A stretch of 64,000 nucleotides of DNA, taken from the NCBI GenBank assembly GCA_037975125.1, contig CM075853.1, forward strand, positions 74,480,609 through 74,544,608, in the 5' to 3' direction. The notes beneath the pieces are model-generated. The model was not told where the DNA came from and ran no database searches. It saw only the letters and a list, made by a program, of their open reading frames with translations. Of the stretch, positions 38,168-47,760 are shown piece by piece. The stretch is from Latrodectus hesperus. Lineage: Eukaryota; Arthropoda; Arachnida; Araneae; Theridiidae. The position numbers and the translations under genes were made by a program. Position 1 is the stretch's first letter. Each line of letters starts with the position of its first letter.

Positions 38168-38690
38168 ATTGATCCCGCAAAAGGTTCTGCACCGATGGGA
38201 GCAAAAGACGATCCTTGTTTAGCAAGTTCATCAGTCCTTTCATTACCTTCGATACCTTTGTGTCCTGGCACCCATACAAGGATCACCTTGTTTCTAGTTG
38301 CCAGTTCTGTAAGAAGGTTTCTACATTCCAAAATCATTTTAGATTTGATTTCGAAAGAACTGAGCGCTTTTAAAGCGGCTTGACTGTCACTAAAAATGAG
38401 AATCCGCTTACCGTGGTAGCCCTTCCTCATATTTAGTCGCAGACAGTGGATAAAACTTCTGCCTGGAAGACCGTAGCGTATCGCCCAATACTTACAGATA
38501 GGCTGGTTCTTGATGACACGCCACATACTCCCAGTCCTGAGAGGCTGTTTTTCAGTGATCCATCTGTATACCAACTTAGATCTCCTGTTTTAGTTTCGAA
38601 CTTGTTGTTATCCCATTCGTTTCTAGTTGGAAAAACTATTTCAAATGTCCTTTCAAACATGTATGACTTTTCAATGATGTCCGAGAGCAT
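38164..38690 (-). pseudogene. LINE-encoded RNase H domain, frameshifted
   Basis: The domain is split over two frames. 38690-38433 carries WYTDGSLKNSLSGLGVCG (first Asp) and FQAEVLSTVCD (Glu). 38574-38164 carries IFSDSQAALKAL (second Asp) and WVPGHKGIEGNERTDELAKQ (His and last Asp). All four acidic catalytic positions remain, but a frame change near 38440-38570 disconnects the halves. RNase H removes the RNA strand after first-strand synthesis and is typical of the I/LOA and part of the R1 group, not of Jockey proper. Confidence 0.9.
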
Positions 38691-39030
38691 CAGGAAAGTA
38701 GGATCTTGGTCAGATCCAACATAACTTTCAATGCTTTGGTTGGCGCGGTGGACATTGCTCCTGTGATGCAGAGACAGGCCAGTCTTTGTAGACCTCCTAG
38801 TCTGTCAGTCACAGACTTCTGTTCCACCTTACGCCCCCAGATCACACAGGAATATGTGATAATGGGCCTGACAATAGCTGTGTACATCCAAAACATAAAT
38901 AAATTCCCAGATACTTCACCTCTGAAGCCACATTGATTTCAACATCAAAAAGTCTTGGTATGAAAAACCCTTCCGTTTCCTTTTGCGTGTAAAAGGTACA
39001 AGGTAGGTTTTCTGAGAATTAACCATCAGT
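38690..39030 (-). pseudogene. LINE reverse transcriptase C-terminal remnant
   Basis: The frame 38896-38690 encodes the end of the RT thumb/connection region (TAIVRPIITYSCVIWGRK and LQRLACLCITGAMSTAP). An upstream piece in another frame (about 39030-38900) encodes VNSQKTYLVPFTRKRK and EVKYLGIYL. In relatives about 50 residues separate the EVKYLG motif from the YTAIVRP motif. Here they are almost adjacent, which implies an internal deletion of roughly 150 bp. The catalytic FADD region lies upstream of the truncation and is absent. Confidence 0.85.
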
Positions 39031-39048
39031 TCTTTATGATGGCCACAT

Positions 39049-39578
39049 TATGCGGCCAGAAATGTAACTCATTTATACCATTTGATTATTTAAAAGAATA
39101 GCTATTAATTCGTAGTTAAAAAGAAGTATATCATTATGAAGATAAAATAAATTTGCTATGCTCCGTAGAACATTTTTGATTAAAATTCCTTTGGAGTATG
39201 TCCGACATTATATAATTCATAGACATTCATTTTCTACAAGGAAATATTTGATATTGTTTTAAAGTTTTTGCCTCTTTTCTGCTATTTTTGAACATATATA
39301 TCCTTTTAGATTAAATATGACATAAAAGTGAAATAAATTTCTTATTGTTATTAATTAACATGAAATGATTCCTTAATTTTTAAATATTATGATAAAAATT
39401 TCGAGTTTCTTCATAACTTATTTATTAGAAATAGTATAATCGTCAAAAATATAGAAGTAAATATATTATTCTTATTATATATTTTCTTATTATTATATAT
39501 TTTCTTATATATTACCTATTTATTAGAAATAATATATTTTCTGTTGAATAAGAATATATTTTATATCATCTCTGTGAA
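39049..39578. other. AT-rich DNA between LINE and LTR element
   Basis: No gene or repeat family was recognised. Short direct repetitions of TATTATATATTTTCTTAT occur at 39470-39510. Confidence 0.5.
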
Positions 39579-39884
39579 TGTTTCACGAACCTGTCGTTTC
39601 CAGGATCGTTCAGTAATACCAAAATATTTTCTTTTTTTTTTACGACAGATTTATTTTACATTAACAAACATAACATTAATAACAGACAAAAACATAAATT
39701 TAGATTGTTCTTTTTACATTATAACACATGTATTTTCCATTGCCTGGAAGCGGTACCTCCGCTACCTCTCGTCTTTACACAACCACACCGTTCCTCTCGC
39801 TCCGACACACTCCCACTATAGGCCTCTTGTGTCTCTTACATCCGCACATAACGATATTCTCTTCTGTTAAGTGTTTGATTTTCA
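39579..39884 (-). repeat. 3' LTR of the Gmr1-like element
   Basis: On the minus strand it starts TGAAAATCAAACACTTAAC and ends TTCGTGAAACA, so it keeps TG...CA ends. It aligns along its whole length with 43933-44238. It is immediately preceded (minus strand) by a purine tract. Confidence 0.9.
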
Positions 39885-39899
39885 CACCTTCCCTCTAGT
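39885..39899 (-). promoter_or_regulatory. Polypurine tract of the LTR element
   Basis: The minus strand reads CTAGAGGGAAGGTG directly before the TG of the 3' LTR. A purine-rich run abutting the 3' LTR is the RNase H-resistant primer for plus-strand synthesis in LTR retrotransposons. Confidence 0.75.
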
Positions 39900-40333
39900 T
39901 TCCATTGCTGGACCTTGTCCCTCAAATGGAAACTACGAAGAATCCTAGAATGTTTCATTTACCTTTCATCACCATTCCATCAAGAGCCAAACAATACCAA
40001 AATTCTAAATGTAGCTTATGCTCAACCTGTTTGCTGACATGGTTCAGCTTACACTTTTTCTTTCATATTCTTTTTAAAGGAAAACTAGCCTCTACTACTG
40101 CTATATCCATTATATTTATTACAACGCAATATTATGATGTAAGAAAATAAGAATCAATATTAACATAAAAATACAATTATGCAAATATTATTCACACAAA
40201 CCTTATAAAAATTAACAACCAAAAACAAATAAAAACAACTACATCATATTATATAAAGTTAAATATGAATATTATGATATATCAGAAATATTTTTATATT
40301 TCTTACTAGATTCATAATAAAAAAATAAATAAA

Positions 40334-40903
40334 TTAGTCATCCTCATAAACCCTTGATAAGGCATCTGCGATAATATTATTACCGGGCTTATGAGCTATT
40401 GTGACCTGATAGCGAGAGAGAGCCAATGACCATCTCTGTAGTCTGGCATTCTTCGGGATGCTTTCCGTAAGATTGTGGATCAGAGATCGTAAGATCAGAG
40501 GATTGTGATCTATGAATAAATTTATGGAAGTTCCGTAAGTCCATGCTTCAAACTTACCAAGAGCCCATATCACAGCATATGCTTCTCTCTCAATGATACT
40601 CCATTTAGTCTGCGCTGGAGTTAATTTCTGACTGGCGAAGGTTATAGGCTTAGGATTTCCGTCTGTGTCTCTTTGCATTAAACATGCTCCAATGTCAGTA
40701 ACCGAAGCATCTGTGTGGAGTTCAAATTGCTTATTTAAATCAGGGGTTGACAATGAAGTGACAGCACATAAACTATCTTTCAATGAGATGAAATCCTTTT
40801 CTGCCTCTTCAGACCAAGGTCCATTTGGTACAGATTTTCTGGTCAGGTCTGTTAATGGCTTACCAATGTTCGCATAATGAGGCACATATTCCCTATAATA
40901 GTT
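40334..40903 (-). pseudogene. Ty3/gypsy-type RNase H, end of pol
   Basis: The frame 40885-40334 starts in the RT-RNase H connection (PHYANIGKPLTDLTRK) and covers the whole RNase H domain. FELHTDASVTDIGACL gives the first Asp, WSIIEREAYAVIWAL the Glu, LFIDHNPLILRSL the third acidic residue and NNIIADALSR the last Asp. It ends with VYEDD and a stop at 40334. No integrase follows; the next sequence is untranslated DNA and the purine tract. The domain is intact in itself, but an in-frame stop upstream (about 40901) separates it from RT. Confidence 0.92.
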
Positions 40904-41746
40904 AAACAGTCATAATTTCGATCTTAAGGCTTTCTTTGTTCTTGGCGATTTTAAGTTTTTGATAGCTGCAATTTTATCCGGATTAGGCCCATGCTCTACT
41001 GATCCAACTACATGACCCAAGTATTTTACCTTCGATCGAGCAAAGGTACATTTTCCTAAATTTGCGGTAAAATTGCTCTGTTTTAATGTTTCCAAAACCG
41101 TTCTTAGATGGTTCAAATGTTCTTCCTAACTAGATGAATAAATTATTTTATCATCCAGGAAACTTTCAACAAAATCATAATGAGGCCTTAAGATATGATT
41201 CATAATTTTCTGAAAAGTAGCTGGAGCACCTGCAAATCCAAATGGTATTACTTTCCATTGATACTGTCCCTTAGGTGAAACGAAACTTGTTAGTTCACGA
41301 CTATCTTGATCCAGTGATCTTGAATATCTTGATCCCAATAACCTTTAAGGATGTCTAGAGTTGATAAATACTTTGCCGCACCAGCTTTGAATCGTAATTC
41401 TTCTGAATTTTGCATTGGAAACGGAGCTATTTTAGACTCAGAATTTAGTCCCCGATAATCGACACATACAAGAGGATAAACAATCTCTGCAGAAGATGGT
41501 TCTATCAAATCCTTGTGTAATAGTTCTTTTATTTGATTTTCCACCTGAGGTTTTAGTGATTCTGATATTCGGTAAATTTGAGGCTGTTTCTTTTCAATTC
41601 CAGTTTTTAATGTTATTTTGTGAGGTTGTACCTTAGCTCGTTTTAATTCACCTTTGAATACGACTCTGTAGTATTTGAGATTTGTTAAAAGCTGAGTTTT
41701 TTAGCTTCGGAGATAGATTTGACAATTCTGTATTTTCTTCTAGCTG
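40904..41746 (-). pseudogene. Ty3/gypsy-type reverse transcriptase, broken
   Basis: The minus strand encodes, in order: a linker and RT lead (LEENTELSNLSP, then ELKRAKVQPHKI and IKELLHKDLIEPSSAEIVYP), palm (VDYRGLNSESKIAPFPM, AAKYLSTLDILKGYWDQ), QYQWKVIPFGFAGAPATFQ, the catalytic FVESFLDDKIIYSS (FLDD in place of the commoner YLDD/YVDD), and thumb (CTFARSKVKYLGHVVG). Frame changes occur near 41300 and 41550, and in-frame stops near 41124 and 40907. About ten residues between VCV and DYRGLN, normally including a KKDG-type loop, are missing. It directly follows the integrase C-terminus. Confidence 0.9.
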
Positions 41747-41752
41747 TTTCCA

Positions 41753-42380
41753 TCAGTCCTTTATTTCTCCAAGGCCTCCTAGAGGTACAGGTTGAACTTC
41801 CCCAAAATCATCAGCTTCATTTATTATGTCCACCATATTCATCGGTTGCATATATTTACTTAGCTTATTCTGATGCAGATGACGGATGCTTCCATCCGGT
41901 AGCTTAACTGCATAAGAATGTGGTGATTTCTGTTCCGCAATTTCCCCTGGACCTTTCCACTTAGAACAAAGTTTGCTTGTAGAGTCTGGAATCAGCACAA
42001 TTACTTCATCTCCAATAGATAATTCTTTTGATTTGGATCTCAAATTATGATAATGTACATATTTCTCCTGTTGATTTTTAGTATGCTCTACGGCGTATTC
42101 CACAGCTTCCTGCAACCTATTTCGAACCTTCAGAAGATTATCAGTGATTGATTCACTAATACCTTGAGGTAAAACTATTTCCCATGTAGATTTTAAAATT
42201 GCTAAAGGTCCAACTGGGGGGCGTCCATGAACTAGTAGGTATAGTGAGACCTCAGTAGTAGCGTTTGGCACTTCACTATATGCCCATAAGAGAAAAGGCA
42301 ACTGTTTGTCCCATCCTCTACTTTGCGACCTTATAGCATGATGGTAAAAGAAAGGCAATCCTTCTGCTCGTTCCGGGGGT
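41753..42380 (-). pseudogene. Ty3/gypsy-type integrase: last core motif and C-terminal domain
   Basis: Reading starts ERAEGLPFFYHHAIR, whose Glu corresponds to the last residue of the DDE triad. It continues with WDKQLPFLLWAYSEVPNATT and YLLVHGRPPVGPLAIL (the end-of-core motif), then a basic/helical stretch, and the C-terminal SH3-like region with GDEVIVLIPDSTSKL, KWKGPGEIAE and RHLHQNKLSKY. The two catalytic Asp residues and the HHCC zinc domain are gone. The stop at 41753 is followed closely, in another frame, by the RT lead sequence. The order IN then RT is therefore read directly from this sequence. Confidence 0.9.
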
Positions 42381-42384
42381 TACC

Positions 42385-42762
42385 CCTTTCATTATATTTA
42401 AATAACCTAGAAACGTGTTTAATAATTTATCTCGCCCATATTCGACAGTGCTTTCGGAATTGCTCTCATCTTCCCTTTCTTTTAATTCTAATTCACGCAT
42501 TTTAATTTCATGCTCACGTTGCCTTTCTTCTCGTCTCGTTCTAATTCGCGTTGCCTTTCTTTGGCTTTCTCTCTCTCTCTATCCGATCGGAAATTATTGT
42601 ATTTATTAATTCTCGAACAAACGACTCTTCAAAATGTTTAGATTGTGTAATCAAATTTTTTAAATCTATTATTTTTGCGTCCGGAAGAATCTGTTCTCCT
42701 AACTCACCAGCCAATATTAACAGATCCTCCATCCGAGCTTTACCCAAGAATGCGAAGGCCAT
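42385..42762 (-). pseudogene. gag N-terminal remnant of the LTR element
   Basis: The frame from ATG at 42762 reads MAFAFLGKARMEDLLILAGE and DLKNLITQSKHFEESFVREL. After a frame change it continues as an E/R/K-rich helix (ERQRELERDE-type, then HEIKMRELELKEREDE). Charged coiled segments like this occur near the N-terminus of gag in many arthropod gypsy-type elements. Homology to a specific gag is not certain; placement as the first coding region after the leader supports it. It joins integrase sequence abruptly near 42380. Confidence 0.6.
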
Positions 42763-43056
42763 TTTAACAACTAATGTTATCGCAAATTACCAAACCTTAA
42801 ATTATTAATTATTCAAAATAAAACATTTAAAATCACACAAATCACCTTTCATTTGTTTAATCAATAAAACACTTTCGTTTACTTATTGCACAAAAAAAAA
42901 ATTTAAATAATTTATTCTAATACTAAATTTAAAAATTTATTGTTTCGATTTTCAATTCAACACACTGTAATATACTTAATATACACTATAATATACTATA
43001 ATAAATAAAACTTCAATTATATAATGCACATTAATGAATGAAAACAATTCAAAACA

Positions 43057-43059
<3 letters not shown>

Positions 43060-43090
<31 letters not shown>
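43060..43090. repeat. (TA)n microsatellite
   Basis: About 15 uninterrupted TA units inside the LTR element leader. Confidence 0.95.
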
Positions 43091-43095
<5 letters not shown>

Positions 43096-43431
43096 ATTCC
43101 AGTTTAAGCAATAAAATAATTCAAAACTTCCTCTCTTAAAAATGTTTCACACTTTTGGTTTTGAATCAAAATTTAAAATCTAGGTTACTTTACATAAATA
43201 TTAAATATAATCATAGTAAATATATTAGTGAAAATTCTAGACAAACATTTATATCCTATTATATCACATTAAACCAAACATACGTTTCAACAATTTACTA
43301 TTCAATAATACAGCATCTTTTAAATTAATGCACATAACTCGAGAAATTGACAATTAACAACAACATGATTATTCCACATAAATTTGTTTTAATAAACAGA
43401 TTATTCCAAAAATATTTTTTCTTAATAAATC

Positions 43432-43533
<102 letters not shown>

Positions 43534-43908
43534 AATATCATCAGTTAGAGGAAAAAAACTTTTCTGAATAATTATGAACAAATATCAATAACCAATAATA
43601 TTTCGAAACCAATATCGAACCTTAAATATTTTCTCAATTAAATTAAAGATTATACATATTTATTTTTATCTTGATATTTCAAATATTTAAACAATTTTTA
43701 TTAATTTATTACATTTACTTCTTAAACTTAACCCTAGAAAGAAATTTAAGAAAATTCTAAAGCAAAAGTGAGTTCCCTTAAATCATACATAATTAAAACA
43801 AATATTGGTTCTTAATAGAATGAGAAGCAATCAAAATATACAGACTCATTGTTTTGTAGACACTTTTCCATCATTAGCATCCCATCATTTCGTATTAATC
43901 CGGAACAC

Positions 43909-43926
43909 ATCCTGGAGTCAGCGCCA
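43909..43926 (-). promoter_or_regulatory. Candidate primer-binding site
   Basis: Six bases after the 5' LTR end the minus strand reads TGGCGCTGACTCCAGGAT. TGG, complementary to the tRNA CCA end, at this distance is typical. I could not match it to a specific tRNA. Confidence 0.5.
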
Positions 43927-43932
43927 ATATGA

Positions 43933-44238
43933 TGGTTCCACGAACCTGTCTTTTCCAGGATCGTTCAGTAATACCAAAATATCTTTTTTTTTACGACAGA
44001 TTTATTTTACATTAACAAGCATAACATAAATTACAGACACAAACATAAATTTAGATGGTTTTTTTTTACATTATTCGAAACAGATGTATTTTCCATTGCC
44101 TGTACCTCCGCTACCACTCGTCTTTACACAACCACACCGTTCCTCTCGCTCCGACACACTCCCACTATGCCTTTTGTGTCCCTTACATCCGCACATAAAA
44201 AAATAGAAAGTTCTCGTCTGTTAAGTGTTTGATTTTCA
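43933..44238 (-). repeat. 5' LTR of the Gmr1-like element
   Basis: The minus strand starts TGAAAATCAAACACTTAAC and ends TTCGTGGAACCA. It shares long identical blocks with 39579-39884, for example TTTACACAACCACACCGTTC on the plus strand. Differences include several small indels. Confidence 0.9.
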
Positions 44239-46530
44239 CTATCTCCCTATTCATTCTTGATTAAGGAAGCAGTTGGGAAAATAACAGTTAAATTAGAGAA
44301 TTCACAGCTATTTCTTTATTATATTTTTGTTAAAGGAAGAAACTAATATAAATTTTAATTGTTTTACTTGATATTATTTTTACTTGGTTTTGTAACTCAA
44401 TATTATTTTTGGAATTTAATTAACTGTTTAATTAAATAATTAATACTGATTTCAATTTTTAACACTTTATCTCAAAAATATTTTGAAATTCAAGATGTGT
44501 CCCATGTTGAAAAACCATTCAAAATTGTACGTTAGCTATCATTTTATTCCAATTGGTATTTCTTAACTAAAATTTAAATTTTTTTATTATTATTATTATT
44601 ATTTTTATTTTTGCATTTTTATCTTACCAAAAATATAATAGTTGCAATTTGGATAGTCAGAAAAATTGTTAAATAAATTTGTATCGAAATTTATTTCATA
44701 AAGTTTTATTCATATAAATCTAAATTATACATTTATTAGAATATTTGAAAAGGGAATTGAACTCTCCTGTCACATTTATCGTAAAAAACAAATGGATAGA
44801 TATCACTAAGACAATGTATGATAATGATTGTTGATTATTTTTCAAATCTATTTCTTCAAGAGAGCTATTTTAAAATATAATCATTTGTTTAATTTCATGG
44901 TATGAATTTTTTACATCATTTGCAAATTGGGGTATAAATAAGCTCTTTTAATTTATTACTTTAGAAGTTCAATTAATGTAGTTACTAAATATTGTAATGT
45001 TGTAGTTACTAATAAAGTAATCACATCAAATTTCTCTTAATCTTACTATCCTTGTCATTTTGTAGTATGATCTCAATTTCTTATACCATCTTTATGGAAT
45101 GAACTAGAAATATTTTGTGCATATTAATTCTTTAAATTTTTATTCATCATTTTAATTTAAATTAAAGCAGTTTTCAAAATAAAAAGTAGATGTATACGAA
45201 GAAACGCTATAGAAAATTTACACTGTTATAACTGAAATGTTCATAACAATAAAAAAATTTTTTATGAGTATTTTTGGTTTTTTAGAATGCATAATTTTTT
45301 CTATTGTTTTGTGGCATGCCAATTTCTTAATCATTTTGGCGACTAACGATGTAAAGCCATACAAATGATTAAAAGAATAAGAGTTTTCACGGTGAAAATG
45401 TAAAGCTTTGATGTTTTAAAACGTCTTTTCGCTTATAGAATAACAGTTCTCCGTGACGATAACCTTAAGTAATTTTTTAAAGTCAATATTATATTGTAGA
45501 GAAACGATTTTTTAAAAAAGATATTTGATAATTTTTTTTTAAATTTTGGAAATTACGTGGAGTGTTGTGTAGATTAAAAATCTGTTTTTTCAAAAGTTGT
45601 GTACAAAGTTAAAATATTTAATGCTTAAAATGACTCAATCAAAATAATAATATCTTGTAGTGTAAGAAATATTAGTACTGAATATCAAAAGTCAATAAAA
45701 ACTTCGAAATTAATTATTTGAAGAATATTAAGCAGTTTACAACACTGAAAAAATTCAGTTTCGTTGTATCAAAAGCATTAAGAATTCGGTTTTTGACCAA
45801 TTAATAACTGATTTTTAAACTGTTATGAATGATAATAGTCAATATAAAAAAATCCAGCTATATAAATAGTGAAAACCTTTTTATTTATATTGGTCTTATA
45901 TATAGTGATAAAGATCGCCTTTTTCTTTAACTAAATTTATAAAAACAAATTTGAAAAAAAAAATTTTTTTTGTCTTAATGATTGTTAAAGTGATCATTTA
46001 GAATCCGTTAATATTGGCTTCAGTGGAACAAATGTTGGGATTTTTTTTAGCGGTTTTTACACAAGATAGGGCTTTGGAAATTTTGTTGCATAGTTACCAT
46101 GAATTAATATTTGCATAAGTTGAAAAATATAATAGCATTGTCCCCTGACAATTATATCAAGTTAATACGAAAATTCAGAAATATTGACTTCAAGTAAAAT
46201 GTTATTTGTGCCTCATTTAATGTTGAATTTTTGAAATAAATAGGCATACTTGAATTTGATATTGGTAAAATGTCCGTTTGTTAAAAAGTGTCTTTCCTGA
46301 AGCACAATTGGGATTTTTATATTTTTTGTACTGCATTAGCTTACATCCAACATTAACACTGATGGATCATTGTTTCATGAAACATAAAACCATTCTTACA
46401 TTTTTTTTGTTTTTTTACTTAGGGAAAATAAAGTTCATTTCCAGTTATTGAGTGAACAAACCAAGTTCATTTTTGAATTAATTTTTTTCACATTTTATCC
46501 TCACTTAAGGATTATTCTGTATAAATGCAA
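44239..46530. other. AT-rich DNA without a recognisable gene
   Basis: No gene or repeat family could be recognised. There are homopolymer runs and a short (ATT)n at 44585-44603. Confidence 0.5.
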
Positions 46531-46534
46531 ATGT

Positions 46535-46732
46535 TATGTAACGTGTTTTCGTGAAGATGCGAAGGTCTTCTAAAATCCTTATTTGGAAAGGAGGAAGATG
46601 ACCCGAACTCCAAATGCTAACAAATCATTTTGAAAGGGACACTCTGCATCCGGACATAAGTTCTGCTTCCGGAACGATTCGGTGCTCTTTATTATCAGGG
46701 GAAATACAAAAAAAAAAAAAAAAAAAAAAAAA
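46535..46732 (+). other. GC-richer segment ending in a 25-base poly(A)
   Basis: A complex stretch of about 170 bp (for example GGAAGATGACCCGAACTCC and CATCCGGACATAAGTTCTGC) runs directly into an uninterrupted A25 at 46708-46732. A retroposed transcript fragment or SINE is possible. No target-site duplication or pol III boxes were found, so this is tentative. Confidence 0.35.
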
Positions 46733-47299
46733 CAAGATGGCAAATACTTATTTATCTATAAACCATGTAGACAATACATTTAATGAAAAGGTATTGTTTG
46801 TTCTTTTTATTTTATTTTGTATCGATTTCATTATTAATTATCAAGATTTTTGCATCCATATCAACTTTGATCTCTCGCATGTTTTTTGGCACTACTGTTA
46901 TGATTCTTTTTTATTTACGGTTAACTTCTATTATTTTTATTAAAAGTGATATTGTCTGCAAGCAACTTTTGGATTTGTTCCGTTAGCTTCTTCAAGTGTA
47001 TCTACTGAAAATTTTATAAATCCAAATATAATAGAGACTAAATTCCTAAAAATGAAACATTTCTCCCTTTTAAGTTGTAAGTAAGAATTGAAAATGTTGA
47101 AAATCAATAGCAGATATTCAAGCCTAAATTGTTCAGAATTATATGTAATTTGTAAATATAAGGTTTAGAAAAGAATGAGTAGTTGATATGTAAATATGTA
47201 ATATATTATTTAAATATAAATATATCCTTCACTAATTCTTAATTTGAATGTGTCCTAGTTTACAATTGTTGTTATTCACAAATTATATATTATTTATTT

Positions 47300-47760
47300 A
47301 ATTGCTAAAATGTTTCTTAAAAGGAAGACAATGATAACCTCTGTTGTTACTGTCTTATACGGATATCAACACATGGAGAAATACACTCGTGGGATTACGT
47401 ACAAAAGATGTACCAGCGGCATTTCCTATTTGCTTAATGCTGAAAAGCCACGCAAAATCGTTAAAGGAAGAGTATTTCCCGATTCAATTTTAAAACTCTG
47501 CAGATATTTAGACGTTTTATCTTAGAAAAGGGGAGGAAAATATTGCAATGGTGGAAAAATCACGGAAAAGAATAATGGCCGTTTTATGACTCTCTGTGGA
47601 ACTGACCAATCCGGGTAATGGAACAATTTCTTGTTGGAAAGAAATACTGAGTATAATCCTGCATACAAGACTGCATTACAAATAGGAGACTTAAATGGGC
47701 GGGTATATTCCTCCATATACCGTATCAGGAATGCGGATTTTCTTTAATCTCACTCAATTC
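47300..47760. other. GC-richer island, possible conserved noncoding element or exon
   Basis: Distinct from the AT-rich flanks. The plus-strand frame 47310-47525 (71 codons, MFLKRKTMITSVVTVLYGYQ...) and minus-strand frame 47522-47716 (64 codons) carry no recognisable domain. The open frames plus composition make it worth a conservation check. Confidence 0.3.

Larger units (their letters stand above)
37665..39033 (-). mobile_element. 5'-truncated RNase H-bearing LINE (I/R1/LOA group), with TSD
   Basis: The 15-bp TTATGATGGCCACAT occurs exactly at 37650-37664 and 39034-39048, bounding this element. Read on the minus strand it starts abruptly inside the reverse transcriptase thumb (NSQKTYLVPFTRKRK then EVKYLGIYL). 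It continues with MFWMYTAIVRPIITYSCVIW and the QRLACLCITGAMSTAP motif, then RNase H, then a C-terminal Cys/His region. It ends in a simple AAGAAGAAG tail next to the duplication. 5' truncation, simple tail and TSD are the hallmarks of target-primed reverse transcription. Frames change several times, so this copy is dead. Confidence 0.93.

Noticed and set aside
38084..38936. Plus-strand frames of 68-99 codons over the LINE
   Set aside because: Shadows of the minus-strand RNase H/RT coding sequence.
41719..42808. Plus-strand frames over the LTR element
   Set aside because: Antisense shadows of gag and integrase.
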